A stretch of 64,000 nucleotides of DNA, from assembly GCF_010119205.1 (NCBI RefSeq), contig NZ_WRXM01000003.1, forward strand, positions 1 through 64,000, written 5' to 3'. A program made the position numbers and the translations under genes. The DNA is from Haloarcula limicola. GTDB lineage: Archaea; Halobacteriota; Halobacteria; Halobacteriales; Haloarculaceae. The first letter of the stretch is position 1, and every line of letters starts with the position of its first letter. The notes beneath the pieces are model-generated. The model worked only from the letters and a program-made list of their open reading frames with translations. It did not search any database and had not been told where the DNA came from. Positions 34,698 to 43,594 of the stretch are shown here, one piece after another.

Positions 34698-35570
34698 TCA
34701 GGACTCGTGAACCGATTCGAACGTTCGATGAGCGAGATACGAGTAGTCCCGCGCGGAGAGGAACGGGACCTCCTCGACCCACGAGAGACATTCTTCGTAA
34801 TCGGCCCAGTCGTCCATCCACGGGTAGTCGGAGCCGAGCATGAGCCGCTCGGCGCCGAACCAGTCGGCGAGATGGCGGACGTAGTCCCAGAGGTCCTCGT
34901 AGGGCCACCCCGACTCGCTGGACCGCGGGAGCGAACTCACCTTGACCGCGACGTTCTCGTGGTCCGCGAGCGATTCGAAGTCGGTCCACGGCTCCGCGTC
35001 GGGGTCGGTGGTCTCGTCGGGAAACGCCATGTGGTCGACGACGAGTTGCACGTCGGGGTAGCGCCCCGCCAGCGTCTCGATCATCGACAGTTGCTCCGCC
35101 TTCGGGAAGACGAATATCGAAGTGTCCTGCGCTGCCGCCTCCTCCCAGACCGGTTCGAGTTCGTCGTCCAGGATCCAGTCCGCCGTTCGGTCGAGTTCCG
35201 TGGAGTGTTCCTCGTAGCGCAGGCAGGCGTGCATTCGGACGCCGAGCATCCGGTCGTGGCCGACGACGCGGCGGAGGTCGGCCCGCACCGCCTCCGGGTC
35301 GTCCCCATAGAAGTCCATGAGGCCGACGCCCCACAGCCGGTCGGGGTAGGCCTCGATGGCGCGCATCGCGTACTCGTTGGCGCGGACCCCGCGGCCGTAC
35401 ATCGGCGTCGTGACCATGACGCTCTCCTCGACGCCGGCGGCGTCCATGTCGGCGATCAAGTCGCGAGCGGTGTACGCCCCGTCCCACCCCGGCGGCAGGA
35501 TCTCGGCGGGCCACGGCAGCTCCTCGGTGTCGGCTCCCCACGTGTGGGTGTGCGTGTCTACGAATCGCAT
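34698..35570 (-). CDS. Amidohydrolase-2 family TIM-barrel hydrolase, probable sugar lactonase
   Basis: A 290-residue metal-dependent hydrolase beginning MRFVDTHTHTWG with the metal-binding H-x-H (7, 9), then VDHMAFPDETTDPDAEPW and the C-terminal RLMLGSDYPWMDDW with the catalytic Asp. Relatives include L-fuconolactone and 2-pyrone-4,6-dicarboxylate hydrolases. It is encoded 5 bp downstream of an SDR gene and between two sugar acid dehydratase genes, so hydrolysis of an aldonolactone made by the SDR is a coherent role. The substrate is inferred. Confidence 0.82.
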   Translation of the reverse strand: MRFVDTHTHTWGADTEELPWPAEILPPGWDGAYTARDLIADMDAAGVEESVMVTTPMYGRGVRANEYAMRAIEAYPDRLWGVGLMDFYGDDPEAVRADLRRVVGHDRMLGVRMHACLRYEEHSTELDRTADWILDDELEPVWEEAAAQDTSIFVFPKAEQLSMIETLAGRYPDVQLVVDHMAFPDETTDPDAEPWTDFESLADHENVAVKVSSLPRSSESGWPYEDLWDYVRHLADWFGAERLMLGSDYPWMDDWADYEECLSWVEEVPFLSARDYSYLAHRTFESVHES

Positions 35571-35574
35571 GGAC

Positions 35575-36381
35575 TCACTCCAGGTTCCCCCCGCCGCTGA
35601 CTCTGAGGATGTCGCCGACGACGTACGAGGCCCTGTCGCTGGCGAGGAACAGCACCGCGTCGGCGAGGTCCGAGGGCTGACCAAGGCGGCCGATGGGCCG
35701 CTTCTCGCCGCGTTCGCGCAGTATCTCCTCGGCCGTCTTCTCCGGGTGCTCCTTCGCTTCCATCTCGGCCTCGTGGCGGGTCTGGGCCGTCTCGGTCACG
35801 TCCGTCGAGATCGCGTTCATCCGGATGCCGTGTTCGGCGAGTTCCTGTGCCATCCGCCAGGTCAGGCCGTTGATCGACGTCTTCGAGATGCCGTAGAAGC
35901 CGAACGGGCCGGTGCGCCGGTCGCCGGCCTGACTGGTGTGATTGACGATGCTCCCCTCGATGCCGCGCTCTATCATGTGGGCGGCGACGAGCTTCGACGC
36001 GTAGTACTGCGCGCGGACGTTGACGTCCATCGTCGCGTCCCAGTCCCCCAGCGGGGCGTCGACGAGCGACGGTTCGTCGGGCCAGACGGCGGCGTTGTTC
36101 ACGAGCAGGTCTATCTCGCCGAAGGTGTCGATAGCGCGTTCGACGAGGCGTTCGACGCTCTTCGGGTCGCCCACGTCCGCGGCGACGCCGACGACCTCGC
36201 CCGCCCCCGCTTCGCCCAATTCCTCGGCGACGGCTTCGACTTCGGCCTCGTCCCGGGCGTTGACGACGACGTTCGCGTCTGCCTCGGCCAGCCCCGCGGC
36301 GATACCGCGACCGATGCCCTTCGTAGAGCCGGTGACGATCGCGGACTCGCCGCTGTAGTCGTATTCGGTATGCCCTACCAT
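35575..36381 (-). CDS. SDR-family oxidoreductase, probable aldose dehydrogenase
   Basis: Short-chain dehydrogenase of 268 residues: AIVTGSTKGIGRGIA, LLVNNAAVWPDEPS, catalytic Y-x3-K in FGFYGISKTSING and the C-terminal ASDRASYVVGDILRVSGGG. The start MVGHTEYDYSG is chosen as the family-length ATG; upstream in-frame codons overlap the promoter of the divergent dehydratase. The stop is 5 bp before the amidohydrolase start, a tight pair, consistent with aldose to lactone to aldonate. Confidence 0.9.
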   Translation of the reverse strand: MVGHTEYDYSGESAIVTGSTKGIGRGIAAGLAEADANVVVNARDEAEVEAVAEELGEAGAGEVVGVAADVGDPKSVERLVERAIDTFGEIDLLVNNAAVWPDEPSLVDAPLGDWDATMDVNVRAQYYASKLVAAHMIERGIEGSIVNHTSQAGDRRTGPFGFYGISKTSINGLTWRMAQELAEHGIRMNAISTDVTETAQTRHEAEMEAKEHPEKTAEEILRERGEKRPIGRLGQPSDLADAVLFLASDRASYVVGDILRVSGGGNLE

Positions 36382-36480
36382 AGCATATTCGTCTCGCCGT
36401 GCGATGAAGAATCCTCCGGTGACCCGCGGGCCGTCCGGAACTGTCCCCCGCTCTCGGCAACACCGCCGGGGAGCACACAC

Positions 36481-36488
36481 GTTTATTG
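36481..36488 (+). promoter_or_regulatory. TATA box for dehydratase paralogue 2
   Basis: gtttattg ends 23 nt before the ATG at 36512, fitting a leaderless transcript. Confidence 0.45.
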
Positions 36489-36511
36489 CGCTGGTGTCTC
36501 ATGGTATCCGT

Positions 36512-37687
36512 ATGGCTCCGGAGATCACCAGCATCGAGTCCGTAGAGTTTTCCTACCCCATCGAGGACGTGGGGACCGACCAACACGGGTTCAACCTCGT
36601 CTACGAACCCGGTTCGGTGACCGAGCGAAAACTGTTCGCGCTCAAGGTCGAGACGGACACCGGCATCACCGGCGAGTACGTCGGCGGGAACTCCCCCGGC
36701 GCGGCGCAGGTCAACATGTTCGCCGACTACCTCCTCGGGAAGAACCCGCTCGAACGAGAGCGCCACTGGAGCGAGATGAAACGCGCGCTCCGGAAGTACG
36801 ACCGGATGGGGATCGGCCCCATCGACATCGCGCTCTGGGACTTCGCCGGCAAGTACCACGACGCCGCGATCCACGAGCTTCTGGGGACGTACCAGACTGA
36901 GTTTCCGGCGTACGCCTCGACGTACCACGGCGACGAGAACGGCGGCCTCGACACGCCCGAGGCGTTCGCAGACTTCGCCGAGGAGTGCCGGGAGATGGGG
37001 TATCAGGCGTTCAAGATCCACGGCTGGGGCGGCAGCGAGGGCTCGCGCGACCTCGACCGGGAGATCGACGCGGTCCACGCCGTCGGCGACCGGGTGGGCG
37101 AGGAGATGGACCTGATGCACGACCCGGCCTGCGAGCTGGAGACGTTCGCCGACGCGCTCAAACTCGGGCGGGCGCTCGACGAGGTCGGCTTCTTCTGGTA
37201 CGAGGACCCCTACCGGGACGGCGGCGTCTCCCAGCACGGCCACCGGAAGCTCCGCCAGGCGCTCGATACGCCCATCCTCCAGACCGAGCACGTCCGCGGA
37301 CTGGAGCCGGCGACGGACTTCATCGCCAACGAAGCGACGGACTTCCTGCGGGCGGACCCCGAGTACGACGGCGGCATCACCGGCGCGATGAAGCGCGCGA
37401 AGGTCGCGGAGGGTTTCGGCCTGGACGTGGAGTTCCACGCGCCCGGCCCCGCCCAGCGACAGTGTATCGCGGCCATCCGCAACACCAACTACTACGAGCT
37501 CGCGCTGGTCCACCCCGACTGTCCCAACACGCAACCGCCGGTCTACGAGGGCGACTACTCCGACATGCTCGACACCGTCGATAGCGACGGGATGGTGTCG
37601 GTTCCCGACGGTCCGGGACTGGGCGTCGAGTACGACTGGGACTACATCGAGGACAACCAGACCGGGAGCGTCCACACGTACGAGTGA
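36512..37687 (+). CDS. Enolase-superfamily sugar acid dehydratase, paralogue 2
   Basis: A 391-residue close relative of the gene at 33,460: same N-terminal FSYPIEDVGT, ERHWSEMKRALRKYDRMGIG, K168-I-H170 in FKIHGWGG, metal ligands D204, E231 and E259, and EFHAPGPAQRQC. A few residues are inserted after the GWGG loop, which borders the active site, so the substrate may differ. It is followed at 6 bp by a Gfo/Idh dehydrogenase gene, making a dehydrogenase-dehydratase pair in the reverse order to the reaction. Confidence 0.9.
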   Translation: MAPEITSIESVEFSYPIEDVGTDQHGFNLVYEPGSVTERKLFALKVETDTGITGEYVGGNSPGAAQVNMFADYLLGKNPLERERHWSEMKRALRKYDRMGIGPIDIALWDFAGKYHDAAIHELLGTYQTEFPAYASTYHGDENGGLDTPEAFADFAEECREMGYQAFKIHGWGGSEGSRDLDREIDAVHAVGDRVGEEMDLMHDPACELETFADALKLGRALDEVGFFWYEDPYRDGGVSQHGHRKLRQALDTPILQTEHVRGLEPATDFIANEATDFLRADPEYDGGITGAMKRAKVAEGFGLDVEFHAPGPAQRQCIAAIRNTNYYELALVHPDCPNTQPPVYEGDYSDMLDTVDSDGMVSVPDGPGLGVEYDWDYIEDNQTGSVHTYE

Positions 37688-37693
37688 GCTGAC

Positions 37694-38791
37694 ATGACCT
37701 ACAGCGCCGGTATCATCGGAACGGGCGGTATCGCCGGAATGGGCATCCTCGGAATGCACGACGAGGACGAGATCGGACAGAAGAAGGTTCGAGCGAGTCA
37801 CGCGGGCGGTTACGACGCGGCCGACGGCGTCGAACTGGTCGCGGTGGCCGACGTGGACGAGGAGAAACTCGACCGCTTCGGCGAGGCGTGGGACATCCCC
37901 GAATCGGGTCGGTACGTCGGTCACGCGGCCATGCTCGACGCCGAGGACCTCGACGTGGTCTCGGTGTGTACGCCGTCGTATCTCCACGCGGACCACGTCG
38001 TCGACGCCGCCCGGTCGGCAGCCGACCCGGCGCTGGTCTGGTGTGAGAAACCTATCGCCTCCTCGGTCAGCGACGCGGAGACGATGGTCGAGACCTGTGC
38101 GGAGACGGAGACCGAACTGCTCGTCAACCACTCGTTTCGCTTCACGAGCAAACTCCGTCGGCTCCGAGAGCTCGTTCGCGAGGACGAAATCATCGGCGAG
38201 GTGCAGTCGGTGGCTACGCAGTTCCGCATGGAGTTACTTCGCAACTCGACGCACCTGCTCGATACGCTCGTCTACCTCTTGGACGACAGAGCGGCGCAGG
38301 TCTCGGGGTACATCACCGGCGAGAACGAGGCGGTCGACTCCCTGCAAGCGGCCGAGCGCGTCGACGACGCGGGCGGCGGCGGGTTCGTCGTGATGGACGA
38401 CGGCGCCTTCGTGACCATCGACTGCACGATCCCCCGCGCTGAGTCCTCGATGACGCTGAACTTCATCGGGAGCGAGGGGAAACTCTACCTGAACAACGAC
38501 GACGGCGAGTGGCGCTACTGGCGGCTCGAAGACGGCGACCACGTCGAGGAACCGCTGCCCGGCATCGAGGGCGCGTGGACCTGGGACGAGGACTACCGCG
38601 ACGCCTTCGCCAACGCCGCGTCGGATATCGTCTCGGTGCTAGACGGCGAGATGGCGAACCCATCGACGGGCGAGGAGGCCACGCGCTCACTCGAGATCAT
38701 CGCCGGCTTCTACATCTCCCACTACACCGGCGGTCAGGTGTCGATTCCGCTGGACCGGCCGCTGCGCGACGTGACTATCACGTCCTGGTGA
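37694..38791 (+). CDS. Gfo/Idh/MocA-family oxidoreductase
   Basis: NAD(P)-dependent dehydrogenase of 365 residues with the Rossmann motif GIIGTGGIAGMG, VVSVCTPSYLHADHVVDA, the active-site WCEKPIASS and NHSFRFTSKLRRLRELV. Family members oxidise aldoses, inositols or UDP-sugars. It begins 6 bp after dehydratase paralogue 2 and is surely co-transcribed with it. It is only distantly like the xylose-dehydrogenase-like gene at 28,743. Confidence 0.9.
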   Translation: MTYSAGIIGTGGIAGMGILGMHDEDEIGQKKVRASHAGGYDAADGVELVAVADVDEEKLDRFGEAWDIPESGRYVGHAAMLDAEDLDVVSVCTPSYLHADHVVDAARSAADPALVWCEKPIASSVSDAETMVETCAETETELLVNHSFRFTSKLRRLRELVREDEIIGEVQSVATQFRMELLRNSTHLLDTLVYLLDDRAAQVSGYITGENEAVDSLQAAERVDDAGGGGFVVMDDGAFVTIDCTIPRAESSMTLNFIGSEGKLYLNNDDGEWRYWRLEDGDHVEEPLPGIEGAWTWDEDYRDAFANAASDIVSVLDGEMANPSTGEEATRSLEIIAGFYISHYTGGQVSIPLDRPLRDVTITSW

Positions 38792-38857
38792 ACCGCCGCC
38801 GTCGACGCGACGGTTCGTTCCACATGACGAAACGGCCGATCGCGCTCTCGGGACGCG

Positions 38858-38867
38858 CTTTTTATCT
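38858..38867 (+). promoter_or_regulatory. TATA box for small hypothetical gene
   Basis: gctttttatc, 23-32 nt upstream of the ATG at 38890. Confidence 0.45.
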
Positions 38868-38889
38868 ACTCGGCGACCCACGTACCGAT

Positions 38890-39150
38890 ATGTCCGACGC
38901 CGAACGCGTCCGGCTCCGCTATGCGCCCGACGACGACGCCATCGCTTCCGCGCTCCGGGGCGAGACGTTCGAACTGTACCTCCGTCGCTCCAAAACGGGA
39001 CCCGTCGAGTCCGGCGACGAGTGGGAGGAAGTCGTCAACGACGGCTGCGGACGGACCAAGCCCGTCACGCTCCGCGTCGAATCGGTAGTGGGCGGCTCGA
39101 CGGTCGGCGAACGGACGCGGTTCGAATTTCACGCCGCAACGGCCGAGTGA
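38890..39150 (+). CDS. Small conserved-looking hypothetical protein (86 aa)
   Basis: An 86-residue acidic protein, MSDAERVRLRYAPDDDAIAS at the start, with no recognised domain; the middle holds TFELYLRRSKTGPVESGDEW and two Cys-free beta-like stretches. Support comes from a strong TATA-like gctttttatc (38,858-38,867) about 25 nt upstream of the ATG and from haloarchaeal codon use. It lies between a dehydrogenase and an FAH-type gene without overlap. Function unknown. Confidence 0.65.
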   Translation: MSDAERVRLRYAPDDDAIASALRGETFELYLRRSKTGPVESGDEWEEVVNDGCGRTKPVTLRVESVVGGSTVGERTRFEFHAATAE

Positions 39151-39411
39151 GTGGCCGTACCCGGTCGGAAGTTCCTGCTCGCGTTCGCTCGCGGTGAGCC
39201 GAGCGAGCGGCGACCCGTTCAGCCACAGTAACTCGTTCAAACCCCAGCATCTCGACTCTCGCGGGCGTAAAACGGCAGCGAACGTCGAGTGGGACGGCGA
39301 GACGGCCGTTAGCGACGGCCCGTAACGGTACCGGTCCCCGAGCGATGAGTTGCACAATACTGAACGCCCGTCTCGACAACTCGGACGGTACCGTCGCGAA
39401 AGTGTACCAAT

Positions 39412-40278
39412 TCAGACGGTCGTCACCGGGTTCGAGAGGCGGCCGACGCGCTCGATGTCGATGTCGACCCGGTCGCCCGCTTCGAGCGTGAACCCCTCCT
39501 CGGGGACGAGCGACGTGCCGGTCAGCAACACCGTCGTCTCCGGAACGGTGTTGTGTCTCGTGAGGTAGGAGACGAGCTCCTCGCAGGTCCGGACCATCTC
39601 GCCGGTCGAGGTCCCCTCCTCGTACAGCCGCTCACCGTCTCGGTCGATGGTCATCGTCATCTCTAAGTCGTGGGGGTCGCCGACCGCGTCGGGCGTGGCG
39701 ACGCAGGGGCCGAGCGAACACGCCCTGTCGTACACCTTCGCCTGCGGGAGATAGAGCGGGTTCTCGCCCTCGATGGAGCGACTGCTCACGTCGTTGCCGA
39801 CGGTGTAGCCGACGATGTCGCCGTCGTGGAGAACGATGCCCAGTTCCGGCTCGGGGACGTCCCACTTCGAATCGCCGCGGACGCCGACGGCTTCGTCGGG
39901 GCCGACGACGCGAGAGGGCGTCGCCTTGAAGAAGATCTCCGGGCGGTCGGCCTCGTAGACGTCCAGGTACATCTCGGGCATCCCGCTCTCGGCCTCGCGG
40001 GCCTGTTCGCTGATCTCGTAGGTGACGCCGGCGGCCCACACTTCGTCCACGTCGAGCGGCATCGCCGCGTCGGTCTCGTCGGGGACCGGAACCGACGCCG
40101 CCTCCGCGACGAGTCGGTGGGCCACTTCGTCCACCGTCTCGCTCGCCACGTCCGCGACGTGCGCCAGGTCGTCGAAGGCGGTTACGCTCGGGCGGGCGGC
40201 GGTCAGATCGTACGCGTCGTCGCCCTCCCGAGCGACGAGCCGCCGCTTCCCGTCCTCGACTGTGCAGTAGTATCGCAT
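39412..40278 (-). CDS. Fumarylacetoacetate hydrolase-family protein, probable 2-keto-3-deoxy-pentonate dehydratase
   Basis: A 288-residue FAH-fold metalloenzyme: EIFFKATPSRVVGPDEAV, the metal motif VPEPELGIVL (E-x-E), VGYTVGNDVSSRSIEGEN, KVYDRACSLGP and TSLVPEEGFTLEAGDRVDI. In Haloferax volcanii an FAH-family dehydratase (XacE) converts 2-keto-3-deoxypentonate to 2-oxoglutarate semialdehyde, and an aldehyde dehydrogenase finishes the route. Here the aldehyde dehydrogenase gene is the direct divergent neighbour 92 bp away, which strongly favours this role; acylpyruvate hydrolase is the alternative. Confidence 0.85.
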   Translation of the reverse strand: MRYYCTVEDGKRRLVAREGDDAYDLTAARPSVTAFDDLAHVADVASETVDEVAHRLVAEAASVPVPDETDAAMPLDVDEVWAAGVTYEISEQAREAESGMPEMYLDVYEADRPEIFFKATPSRVVGPDEAVGVRGDSKWDVPEPELGIVLHDGDIVGYTVGNDVSSRSIEGENPLYLPQAKVYDRACSLGPCVATPDAVGDPHDLEMTMTIDRDGERLYEEGTSTGEMVRTCEELVSYLTRHNTVPETTVLLTGTSLVPEEGFTLEAGDRVDIDIERVGRLSNPVTTV

Positions 40279-40370
40279 ACCGTGGTACTGCACGCCGGAG
40301 GCTCTTGTCGGTTCCGGTGATTCGGCCGTCACCAAAACTTTCTCGTAGGGGGACCCCATCCCATCAAACG

Positions 40371-41813
40371 ATGAGCGAGACATACCACAACTACGTAGAC
40401 GGCGAGTGGGTAGAATCGGAGACCGGGGAGACCTTCGAGAACAGGAACCCGGCCGACCGGAGCGACGTCATCGGCGAGTTCCAGCAGTCCAGCGAGGCGG
40501 ACGCCGAAGCGGCCGTCGAGGCCGCGGCCGCGGCGACCGACGAGTGGGCGAACACGCCCGGCCCGGAGCGCGGAGCCATTCTGCGCGAGGCCTCGAAGAA
40601 CCTCGAAGCGCGCAAGGACGAACTGACCGAGACGCTCGTCCGCGAGGAGGGGAAGGCCCGCCCCGAGGCGGCCGGCGAGGTCCAGCGCGCCATCGATATC
40701 TTCTCGTACTACGGCGCGAAGGCCAGCGACATCGGCGGAGACGTCAAGTCCTCCAGCAGTCAGGACACGACGCTGTACACGAAGAACGAGCCCATCGGCG
40801 TCGCCGGCCTCATCACGCCGTGGAACTACCCCATCGCCATCCCGGCGTGGAAGATCGCCCCCGCGCTGGCGACTGGGACGACTATCGCCTTCAAGCCCGC
40901 CTCGCTCGCGCCGAACGTCGCCCGGAAACTCGTCGAGTGTCTCGACGAGGCCGGCCTCCCCGACGGCGCGCTCAACTTCGTGACCGGTCCCGGCAGCTCC
41001 GTCGGGGCGACGCTCTCCACCCACGAGGAGGTCGACGCCGTCTCCTTCACCGGGAGCTCGGCCGTCGGCGAGACCGTCGGCGACCAGGCCAACGAGACGG
41101 GCAAGCGCGTCCAACTGGAGATGGGCGGGAAGAACCCCGTCGTCGTCATGGACAGCGCGGACGTGGACGAGGCCGTCGACATCGCGGCCTCGGGCGCGTT
41201 CGGCGTCACGGGCCAGGCCTGTACCGCCTGCTCGCGGGCCATCGTCCACGAGGACCTCTACGACGAGTTCGTCGAGGGCGTCGTCGAGGCCGCCGAGTCC
41301 ATCGACATCGGCCCCGGACTCGACGGGGCCGACATGGGGCCGCACGTCAGCGAGAGCGAACTCGACGGGACGCTCGAATACATCGACATCGGCAGCAACG
41401 AAGGCGCGACGCTGGAGACCGGCGGCGAGGAAGTCGACGCCGGCGACGGCTTCTTCGTCTCCCCGGCGGTGTTCTCCGACGTGGAACCGGACATGCGAAT
41501 CGCCCAGGAGGAGATCTTCGGGCCGGTGCTGTCGGTCATCCCGGTCAGTAGCTACGACGAGGCGCTGGAGGTCTCGAACGGCGTCCGCTACGGCCTCTCG
41601 GCCAGCATCGTCACGCAGGACCTCTCGGAGGCGCACAACTTCGTCGAGGACTCCGAGTCCGGCGTCGTCAAAGTGAACGAGAAGACGACCGGTCTCGAAC
41701 TGCACGTGCCCTTCGGCGGCATGAAGGACTCCTCCAGCGAGACCTACCGCGAGCAGGGCGACGCGGGACTGGACTTCTACACCCTCTCGAAGACGGTCTA
41801 CCTCAACTACTGA
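40371..41813 (+). CDS. Aldehyde dehydrogenase, probable 2-oxoglutarate semialdehyde dehydrogenase
   Basis: NAD(P)-dependent aldehyde dehydrogenase of 480 residues with GLITPWNYPIAIPAWKIAPAL, VSFTGSSAVGE, general base E250 in QLEMGGKNP, nucleophile C284 in GQACTACSR and EEIFGPVLSV. The length and the pairing with an FAH-type dehydratase fit the last step of the Weimberg pathway (as XacF in Haloferax), yielding 2-oxoglutarate for the citrate cycle. Succinate-semialdehyde-type activity cannot be excluded. Confidence 0.9.
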   Translation: MSETYHNYVDGEWVESETGETFENRNPADRSDVIGEFQQSSEADAEAAVEAAAAATDEWANTPGPERGAILREASKNLEARKDELTETLVREEGKARPEAAGEVQRAIDIFSYYGAKASDIGGDVKSSSSQDTTLYTKNEPIGVAGLITPWNYPIAIPAWKIAPALATGTTIAFKPASLAPNVARKLVECLDEAGLPDGALNFVTGPGSSVGATLSTHEEVDAVSFTGSSAVGETVGDQANETGKRVQLEMGGKNPVVVMDSADVDEAVDIAASGAFGVTGQACTACSRAIVHEDLYDEFVEGVVEAAESIDIGPGLDGADMGPHVSESELDGTLEYIDIGSNEGATLETGGEEVDAGDGFFVSPAVFSDVEPDMRIAQEEIFGPVLSVIPVSSYDEALEVSNGVRYGLSASIVTQDLSEAHNFVEDSESGVVKVNEKTTGLELHVPFGGMKDSSSETYREQGDAGLDFYTLSKTVYLNY

Positions 41814-42106
41814 GCCGTCGCCGTAGCTCGCCGTTTCTCCGGCGTTTTTCCGCTTCTCCGTTCTTCCGTTCGCCCGGTAGTTCGGTCAGCACGACTAACG
41901 CTAAGACCGCTCTATATAATATCGGATATCGGGGGATTGTCTATATAATCGGACAAATAAAATCACAATCCGAGATACGAATCTATTTCGAGTGTTCCAC
42001 TCCTATCTGGCGAAGAACGACACTTCGAGGGCCCTTCTCGACACCGAACGACGGTATCAGCCGGCTACTTGGAACCGCCCTATCGCTCCGATCGCGCTTC
42101 TCGCCC
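41814..42106. other. Intergenic region with T-run terminator and AT-rich repeats
   Basis: Between the convergent aldehyde dehydrogenase and MATE genes. A gtttttc run at 41844-41850 after a GC-rich stretch is a plausible terminator. The segment 41,910-41,990 is A/T-rich, with tctatataat twice (41911 and 41940) and GGATTGT/ACAATCC (41934-41940 and 41965-41971) as an inverted repeat. No gene seen. Confidence 0.5.
41832..41850 (+). terminator. Probable T-run terminator after aldehyde dehydrogenase gene
   Basis: Two T-containing runs, gtttc and gttttt, 20-36 nt after the stop codon; archaeal transcription ends at such T tracts. Confidence 0.4.
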
Positions 42107-43594
42107 TCAGTCGCCGGAAGCCGCGGTCTCGCCGTCTTCCGCGTCGAAGCCGCTGGGGCCCGGCGCGTCACGTACGTCCCCGCCGCGCCACGTCTCGCGG
42201 CTGAACCACGCCCACGCGACGAGCGCGCCGACGACGTTCGAGACGAAGAACGCGAACCAGATGCCGCGCGGGTCGGGCCGGGAGAGGAACCAGAGGTCCG
42301 TCGGTACCACGCCGCGGGAGGCGACCCACGCGATCGGGAGCCGTATGACGGCGAGCGTGAGCACGGAAATAGCCGCCGCGTACAGCGTCTTGCCCGCACC
42401 GCGGAAGCCGCCGGAGAACGCGCGCATGATGCCGATGAAGCCGAAGGAGAGCGCGACGTAGCGGAGGAAGGTCGTCCCGTGGGCCAGGACGGCGGCGTCG
42501 TTAGTGAACGCGGCGACGATGGGTTCGGGGACGAGGAAGACGAGGACGCCGGCCGCGCCGAGGACGGCGAACAGGAACTTCGCGGCGACGTAGTTCGCCG
42601 TCGCCGCACGGTCGTACTTCCCGGCGCCGATGTTCTGACCGGTCATCGTCTCCACCCCGCGGGCGACGGCGATGGCGGGCAGGAAGACGACAGAGAAGAC
42701 GCGGGTGCCGATACCGAACGCGGCGACGACGGAGGTGGAGAACAGCCCCACGACGAGCAACAGGGCGTTGATCGAGAGCGCGCGGCCGGTCCCCTCGACG
42801 CTCGCCGGGATACCGATCTCCAGGATCCGCCGCAGGTACTGCGTGTCGGGCGCCATATCTCGGAGATGGATCTGAATCCCGCGACTCCCCGAGAGCATGA
42901 TGGCGACGCCGACGACCATCGCCAGACTGCGCGAGAAGACGGTGGCGATGGCCGCCCCCTGGATGCCCATCTCGGGGAAGGCGACGGTGCCGACCACCGG
43001 AGCGTTCTCGAGGAGCGTCCAGCCGTTGATGAGGAACGGGTCGAGGACGACGTTGACCACGACGGTCCCGAACATGACGAACATGGGGGTCAGCGTGTCG
43101 CCCGCGCCGCGCATCAGCGAGATGAACACGAAGAAGCCGAACATGAACGGAAGCCCCAGCGCGACGACCTCCATGTAGGCCGTCGCACCCGGAAGCACGT
43201 CCGGCGACGCACCGAGGAACGAGAGGAACGGTCTGACGACGAGGTAGCCGAGCCCACCCAACAGCGCCGAGGCGAGAAAGGCGAACGTCACCGTCTGCGA
43301 GGCGGCGTACTCCGCCTCCTCGGTCTCGTCCGCACCGGTGTGCTGGGCGACGAGGACGCTGCCGGCCACCGACAGGCCCATCCCCAGCGAGATGAGCAGG
43401 AACACCATCGGGAAGGCGAAGGAGACGGCCGCGAGCGCCTCGGTCGAGTACTGGCCGAGCCAGAACGTGTCCGCGAGGTTGTACGCCGTCTGCATCAGGT
43501 TCGTCACGACGATGGGCAGCGACAGGAACAGGAGCGGCTTGACGATGCCGCCCTCGGTCAGGTCTAACTCGTCCTGCCCCTTGAAGAGGCTCAC
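42107..43594 (-). CDS. MATE-family multidrug/cation exporter
   Basis: Twelve-helix Na+/H+-coupled exporter of 495 residues: LTEGGIVKPLLFLSLPIVVTNLM at the start, NLADTFWLGQYSTEALAAVS, VAQHTGADE, PFMFGFFVFISLMRGAGDTLTPM and TMTGQNIGAGKYDRA in the second half. The start is taken as GTG at 43594 because it overlaps the TetR stop codon (GTGA), the usual coupling. The upstream TetR-type regulator presumably controls it; the exported compound is unknown. Confidence 0.92.
   Translation of the reverse strand: MSLFKGQDELDLTEGGIVKPLLFLSLPIVVTNLMQTAYNLADTFWLGQYSTEALAAVSFAFPMVFLLISLGMGLSVAGSVLVAQHTGADETEEAEYAASQTVTFAFLASALLGGLGYLVVRPFLSFLGASPDVLPGATAYMEVVALGLPFMFGFFVFISLMRGAGDTLTPMFVMFGTVVVNVVLDPFLINGWTLLENAPVVGTVAFPEMGIQGAAIATVFSRSLAMVVGVAIMLSGSRGIQIHLRDMAPDTQYLRRILEIGIPASVEGTGRALSINALLLVVGLFSTSVVAAFGIGTRVFSVVFLPAIAVARGVETMTGQNIGAGKYDRAATANYVAAKFLFAVLGAAGVLVFLVPEPIVAAFTNDAAVLAHGTTFLRYVALSFGFIGIMRAFSGGFRGAGKTLYAAAISVLTLAVIRLPIAWVASRGVVPTDLWFLSRPDPRGIWFAFFVSNVVGALVAWAWFSRETWRGGDVRDAPGPSGFDAEDGETAASGD

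Noticed and set aside
39340-39365. A fifth copy of the GTTCM-N7-TGAAC palindrome (gttgcacaatactgaac near 39,349)
   Set aside because: The left half-site reads GTTGC, breaking the conserved C, and it lies downstream of both adjacent genes rather than at a promoter.
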